A stretch of 8,142 bases of DNA from Carnobacterium_A sp036639135 (lineage in GTDB: Bacteria > Bacillota > Bacilli > Lactobacillales > Carnobacteriaceae). Location: NCBI GenBank assembly GCA_036639135.1, contig JAVWJE010000083.1, forward strand, positions 1 to 8,142, given 5' to 3'. The notes under the pieces were generated by a model. It searched no databases and was not told where the DNA came from. It saw nothing but the letters and a program-made list of their open reading frames with translations. This document shows positions 5,951 to 8,142 of the stretch, piece after piece. Position 1 is the stretch's first letter; every line of letters begins with the position of its first letter. A program made the translations under genes and the position numbers.

Positions 5951-7081
5951 CTAGATCTTTACTTTTTTGATATAATCAGCCACAGGATAGTCTGATAGAG
6001 GCAAATCCGTTTTTTCGCCTGTAATCAGTTGTGTCAAAATGCGAGCGATGATTGGTCCAGATGTTAAACCTGATGAGCCTAAACCACTGGCTACATAAAG
6101 ATTAGGAGAGTCTGGGACTTCACCAAAAAATGGAGAAAAATCAGAAGTGTAAGCACGTGTACCTACGCGAGCTTCTTTTATCGTCGCTTTCGTTAGGCTA
6201 GGAGCAAGTTTAGATACTTCATCCAACATACCAGCTAGCTTTTCTTCAATAATAGTTAAGTCGTAACCTTCATCATTTTCGTGGGTAGCACCGACCACGA
6301 TACGTCCATTTGGAAAAGGAATGATATCTTTTTCGCCATCTGGCATAACCACAGGCCAATCTTTTGTTTCGTTTTCTACTTCTAAATAAATCAATTGCCC
6401 TTTTTGTGGTCGGATATCAACTGAAAACCCTAGAGGTTCTAAAATTTGTGGCAACCAAGCACCGACTGTTAAAATGACAGTAGAAAATTGCTGAGCATCC
6501 CTAGATGTAGAGATAGTATACGTACCATTAGCAGAAACAGCTAATTGAGCTTGTTCATTTATATACTTTGCACCATTTAAACTAGCTGTATCTAACAATT
6601 TTTTTGTTAATAATGACCCATCGACTCGAGCTCCGCCTGAAGCAAATAAAGCTGATTGTTTTGTTTCTAACAAAGGTAATTTATCTTTGACTTCTTTAGG
6701 TGAAAGGATAGATAGTTCACCAATCTCTGGAGCAAATTCTCTTCTTCTCAAAGCTATCTTTTCAAGTTTAGTTAATAATTCAGGAGATTTTTTAAAGACA
6801 AGCGTCCCAACTTGATGATAAATATCAGAATCAGCTAGATTTTCTTTTAAATCATGAAGCAACGTTGGATAGAAAGCTGCACCAGCAGCAGCTAATTGGT
6901 ACCATTTTTTATTGCGTCGTTGTGAAAGCCATGGACAGATAATACCTGCAGCAGCTGAGGTTGCTTGGCCTGTACCTTCATCATAAATGGTGACATCGTA
7001 TCCTGCATGGCTAAGATAAAACGCGGTTGTTGCTCCTACAATACCAGCACCGACAATTGCAATAGACTTTTGATTAGTCAT
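5951..7081 (-). CDS. FAD-dependent amino acid oxidoreductase, DadA/YurR type
   Basis: This member of the D-amino acid oxidase (DAO) superfamily is expected to use FAD to oxidise a small amino acid, such as glycine, sarcosine or a D-amino acid, in the cytoplasm or at the membrane. The exact substrate cannot be assigned. Its 376 residues begin with a Rossmann dinucleotide fold: VGAGIVG (10-16), closed by Asp34 in TIYDEG at the end of the second strand, where FAD ribose binds. GQATSAAAGIICPWLSQRRN (38-57) resembles B. subtilis YurR. RPQKGQLIYLE (224-234), VGTRAYTSDFSPFFG (307-321) and ASGLGSSGLTSGP (331-343) are the conserved C-terminal FAD- and substrate-binding segments. AAGGTGA (7088-7094, minus strand) lies 6 bases before the ATG. 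The gene is preceded by a terminator, so it is probably transcribed alone, although it points the same way as proA. Confidence 0.9.
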   Translation of the reverse strand: MTNQKSIAIVGAGIVGATTAFYLSHAGYDVTIYDEGTGQATSAAAGIICPWLSQRRNKKWYQLAAAGAAFYPTLLHDLKENLADSDIYHQVGTLVFKKSPELLTKLEKIALRRREFAPEIGELSILSPKEVKDKLPLLETKQSALFASGGARVDGSLLTKKLLDTASLNGAKYINEQAQLAVSANGTYTISTSRDAQQFSTVILTVGAWLPQILEPLGFSVDIRPQKGQLIYLEVENETKDWPVVMPDGEKDIIPFPNGRIVVGATHENDEGYDLTIIEEKLAGMLDEVSKLAPSLTKATIKEARVGTRAYTSDFSPFFGEVPDSPNLYVASGLGSSGLTSGPIIARILTQLITGEKTDLPLSDYPVADYIKKVKI

Positions 7082-7092
7082 AATCGTTCACC

Positions 7093-7107
7093 TTTTTTCT
7101 GTAAATT
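7093..7107 (-). promoter_or_regulatory. CodY-like box before the oxidoreductase gene
   Basis: The minus strand reads AATTTACAGAAAAAA, matching 12 of 15 positions of the CodY consensus AATTTTCWGAAAATT, including the central CAGAAAA. It overlaps the start of the ribosome site and lies just below the likely -10 region, a position where CodY could repress. The role is inferred from the motif and the amino-acid function of the gene. Confidence 0.35.
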
Positions 7108-7134
7108 TTAGTTTAGCACAAACATATTGAACAA
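7105..7134 (-). promoter_or_regulatory. Candidate promoter of the oxidoreductase gene
   Basis: On the minus strand TTGTTC (7129-7134) and TAAAAT (7105-7110) are spaced by 18 bp. An overlapping alternative is an extended -10, TGC followed by TAAACT (7110-7118), without a good -35. Either would give a short leader of about 20 bases before the ATG. Confidence 0.33.
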
Positions 7135-7210
7135 GACGGATATGATTTTTTGTAGACACATCCTAAAGAGTGATCATCATTAAAATGACTTCAGTAGAAT
7201 TTTAAACGAA

Positions 7211-7241
7211 TTAAAAACCAAGGTTCACTACACCTTGGTTT
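7211..7241 (-). terminator. Terminator of proA
   Basis: AAACCAAGGT (7215-7224) and ACCTTGGTTT (7232-7241) form a perfect 10-bp stem with a 7-base loop. On the minus strand the stem runs into TTTTTAA, so it ends transcripts coming from proA, whose stop codon lies 34 bases upstream in that direction. On the plus strand the T-run is only three bases. Confidence 0.87.
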
Positions 7242-7275
7242 GAATTGTGCAAGACGATAGTTTAACTAAAAAAAA

Positions 7276-8142
7276 TCAACGAGTTTGTCCTTCACCAAAG
7301 ACAATATACTTAGAAGACGTTAATTCAGTTAATCCCATCGGTCCGCGTGCATGTAACTTTTGATTGCTGATGCCAATTTCGGCACCAAATCCAAATTCAA
7401 AGCCATCTGTAAAACGAGTAGACGCATTGATATAAACAGTTGAAGAATCTATTTCACGATGGAATTGTTGTCCTGAAAAGTAATTATCTGTCACAATAGC
7501 TTCAGAATGACCAGTGCTATACTGATTGATATGGTCTATTGCTTCATCGAGAGAAGAAACAACTTTGATTGCAAGGATATAATCTGAAAATTCCGTTTCC
7601 CAATCTTCTTTTGTTGCAGGAATGGCATTTTTTAGTATTAGAAGTGCTTTTTCATCTGCTCTTAATTCAACATTGTATTCAGCTAGAGCTGGTTCAATGA
7701 AAGGCAAAAATTCAGCAGCGACATCTTTATGAATTAACAAAGTCTCTGCAGCATTACAAACAGAAGGACGAGAACACTTTGCATTAACAATAATGTCCGT
7801 TGCCATTTTTAATTGTGCAGCTTTATCAATATAAACATGACAATTTCCTGCACCGGTTTCAATAACGGGAACAGTAGCGGTTTCTAGTACTGTCTGAATA
7901 AGACGTGTGCCTCCTCTTGGAATGAGTACATCAAGATAGCGATTTAAGCGCATCATTTCGCGAGCGGTTTCTCTAGAGGTGTCTTCAATTAATTGAAGGC
8001 AATCTTTTGGAAAGCCAACAGATTCTAATGTAGTTTGAAGAACTTTAATCAAGACTTTATTAGAGTGTATAGCTTCTTTACCTCCCCTTAATATAACAGC
8101 ATTACCTGATTTAAAGCATAAAGCTCCAGCATCTGTCGTTAC
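7276..8142 (-). CDS. proA: ProA, glutamate-5-semialdehyde dehydrogenase (gamma-glutamyl phosphate reductase), 5' end beyond the window
   Basis: ProA reduces gamma-glutamyl phosphate to glutamate-5-semialdehyde with NADPH, the second step of proline synthesis from glutamate, in the cytoplasm. The minus-strand frame is open to base 8142 and gives 288 visible C-terminal residues. The family has about 415, so roughly 125 N-terminal residues lie to the right. A TTG at 8052 is internal, because the frame upstream of it encodes KSGNAVILRGGKEA, a conserved ProA segment. Other marks are DVLIPRGG (71-78 of the visible part), VIETGAGNCHVYID (93-106), NAKCSRPSVCNAAETLL with the catalytic Cys (Cys129 of the visible part), FGFGAEIGIS, and the C-terminal LHARGPMGL and GQTR end. 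Family motifs appear intact. The partner gene proB (glutamate 5-kinase) often lies just upstream, which would be outside this window. Confidence 0.96.
   Translation of the reverse strand, partial: VTTDAGALCFKSGNAVILRGGKEAIHSNKVLIKVLQTTLESVGFPKDCLQLIEDTSRETAREMMRLNRYLDVLIPRGGTRLIQTVLETATVPVIETGAGNCHVYIDKAAQLKMATDIIVNAKCSRPSVCNAAETLLIHKDVAAEFLPFIEPALAEYNVELRADEKALLILKNAIPATKEDWETEFSDYILAIKVVSSLDEAIDHINQYSTGHSEAIVTDNYFSGQQFHREIDSSTVYINASTRFTDGFEFGFGAEIGISNQKLHARGPMGLTELTSSKYIVFGEGQTR

Noticed and set aside
7276..8052. A complete shorter ProA starting at TTG 8052
   Set aside because: The frame continues open to the window edge and encodes conserved ProA sequence upstream of this codon, so the gene is cut by the edge rather than short.

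Overview
The window is an AT-rich stretch of an ordinary bacterial chromosome from a low-GC Gram-positive organism. Most likely it is a member of the Lactobacillales close to Carnobacterium or Enterococcus. The reasons are strong AGGAGG-type ribosome sites, intrinsic terminators with T-runs, a Gram-positive lipoprotein signal, and an asparagine synthetase that reads like Bacillus subtilis AsnB along its whole length. The genus is inference only. No rRNA, tRNA, mobile element, CRISPR array or phage gene was seen.

Left part (1-2250): the 3' part of rsmI (16S rRNA C1402 2'-O-methyltransferase) runs off the left edge. It is followed by a major facilitator superfamily (MFS) transporter gene with its own promoter. 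An inverted repeat lies over the -10 of that promoter. The transporter gene is interrupted by a run of ten Ns that does not preserve the reading frame, although both flanks clearly belong to one 12-helix transporter. A hairpin terminator separates it from the next gene.

Middle (2250-3940): mscL (mechanosensitive channel) and an uncharacterised lipoprotein gene are divergently transcribed from a 139-bp region with a promoter for each. The lipoprotein gene ends in a good terminator. A 304-bp AT-rich gap follows, which holds the asnB leader: inverted repeats, a possible promoter and a 21-codon ORF rich in asparagine codons that ends at the asnB ribosome-site region.

Right part (3956-8142): asnB faces a minus-strand FAD-dependent amino acid oxidoreductase of the DadA/YurR type across a 19-bp bidirectional terminator. 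Upstream of the oxidoreductase lie a CodY-like box and the terminator of proA (glutamate-5-semialdehyde dehydrogenase, proline synthesis), whose 5' end runs off the right edge. These three genes share an amino-acid metabolism theme, but each has its own signals and they do not form one operon.

Nothing here looks like a dramatic new system. The points most worth a second look are the asnB leader, the operator-like repeat of the transporter, the unassigned lipoprotein, the CodY-like box and the frame-breaking N gap.
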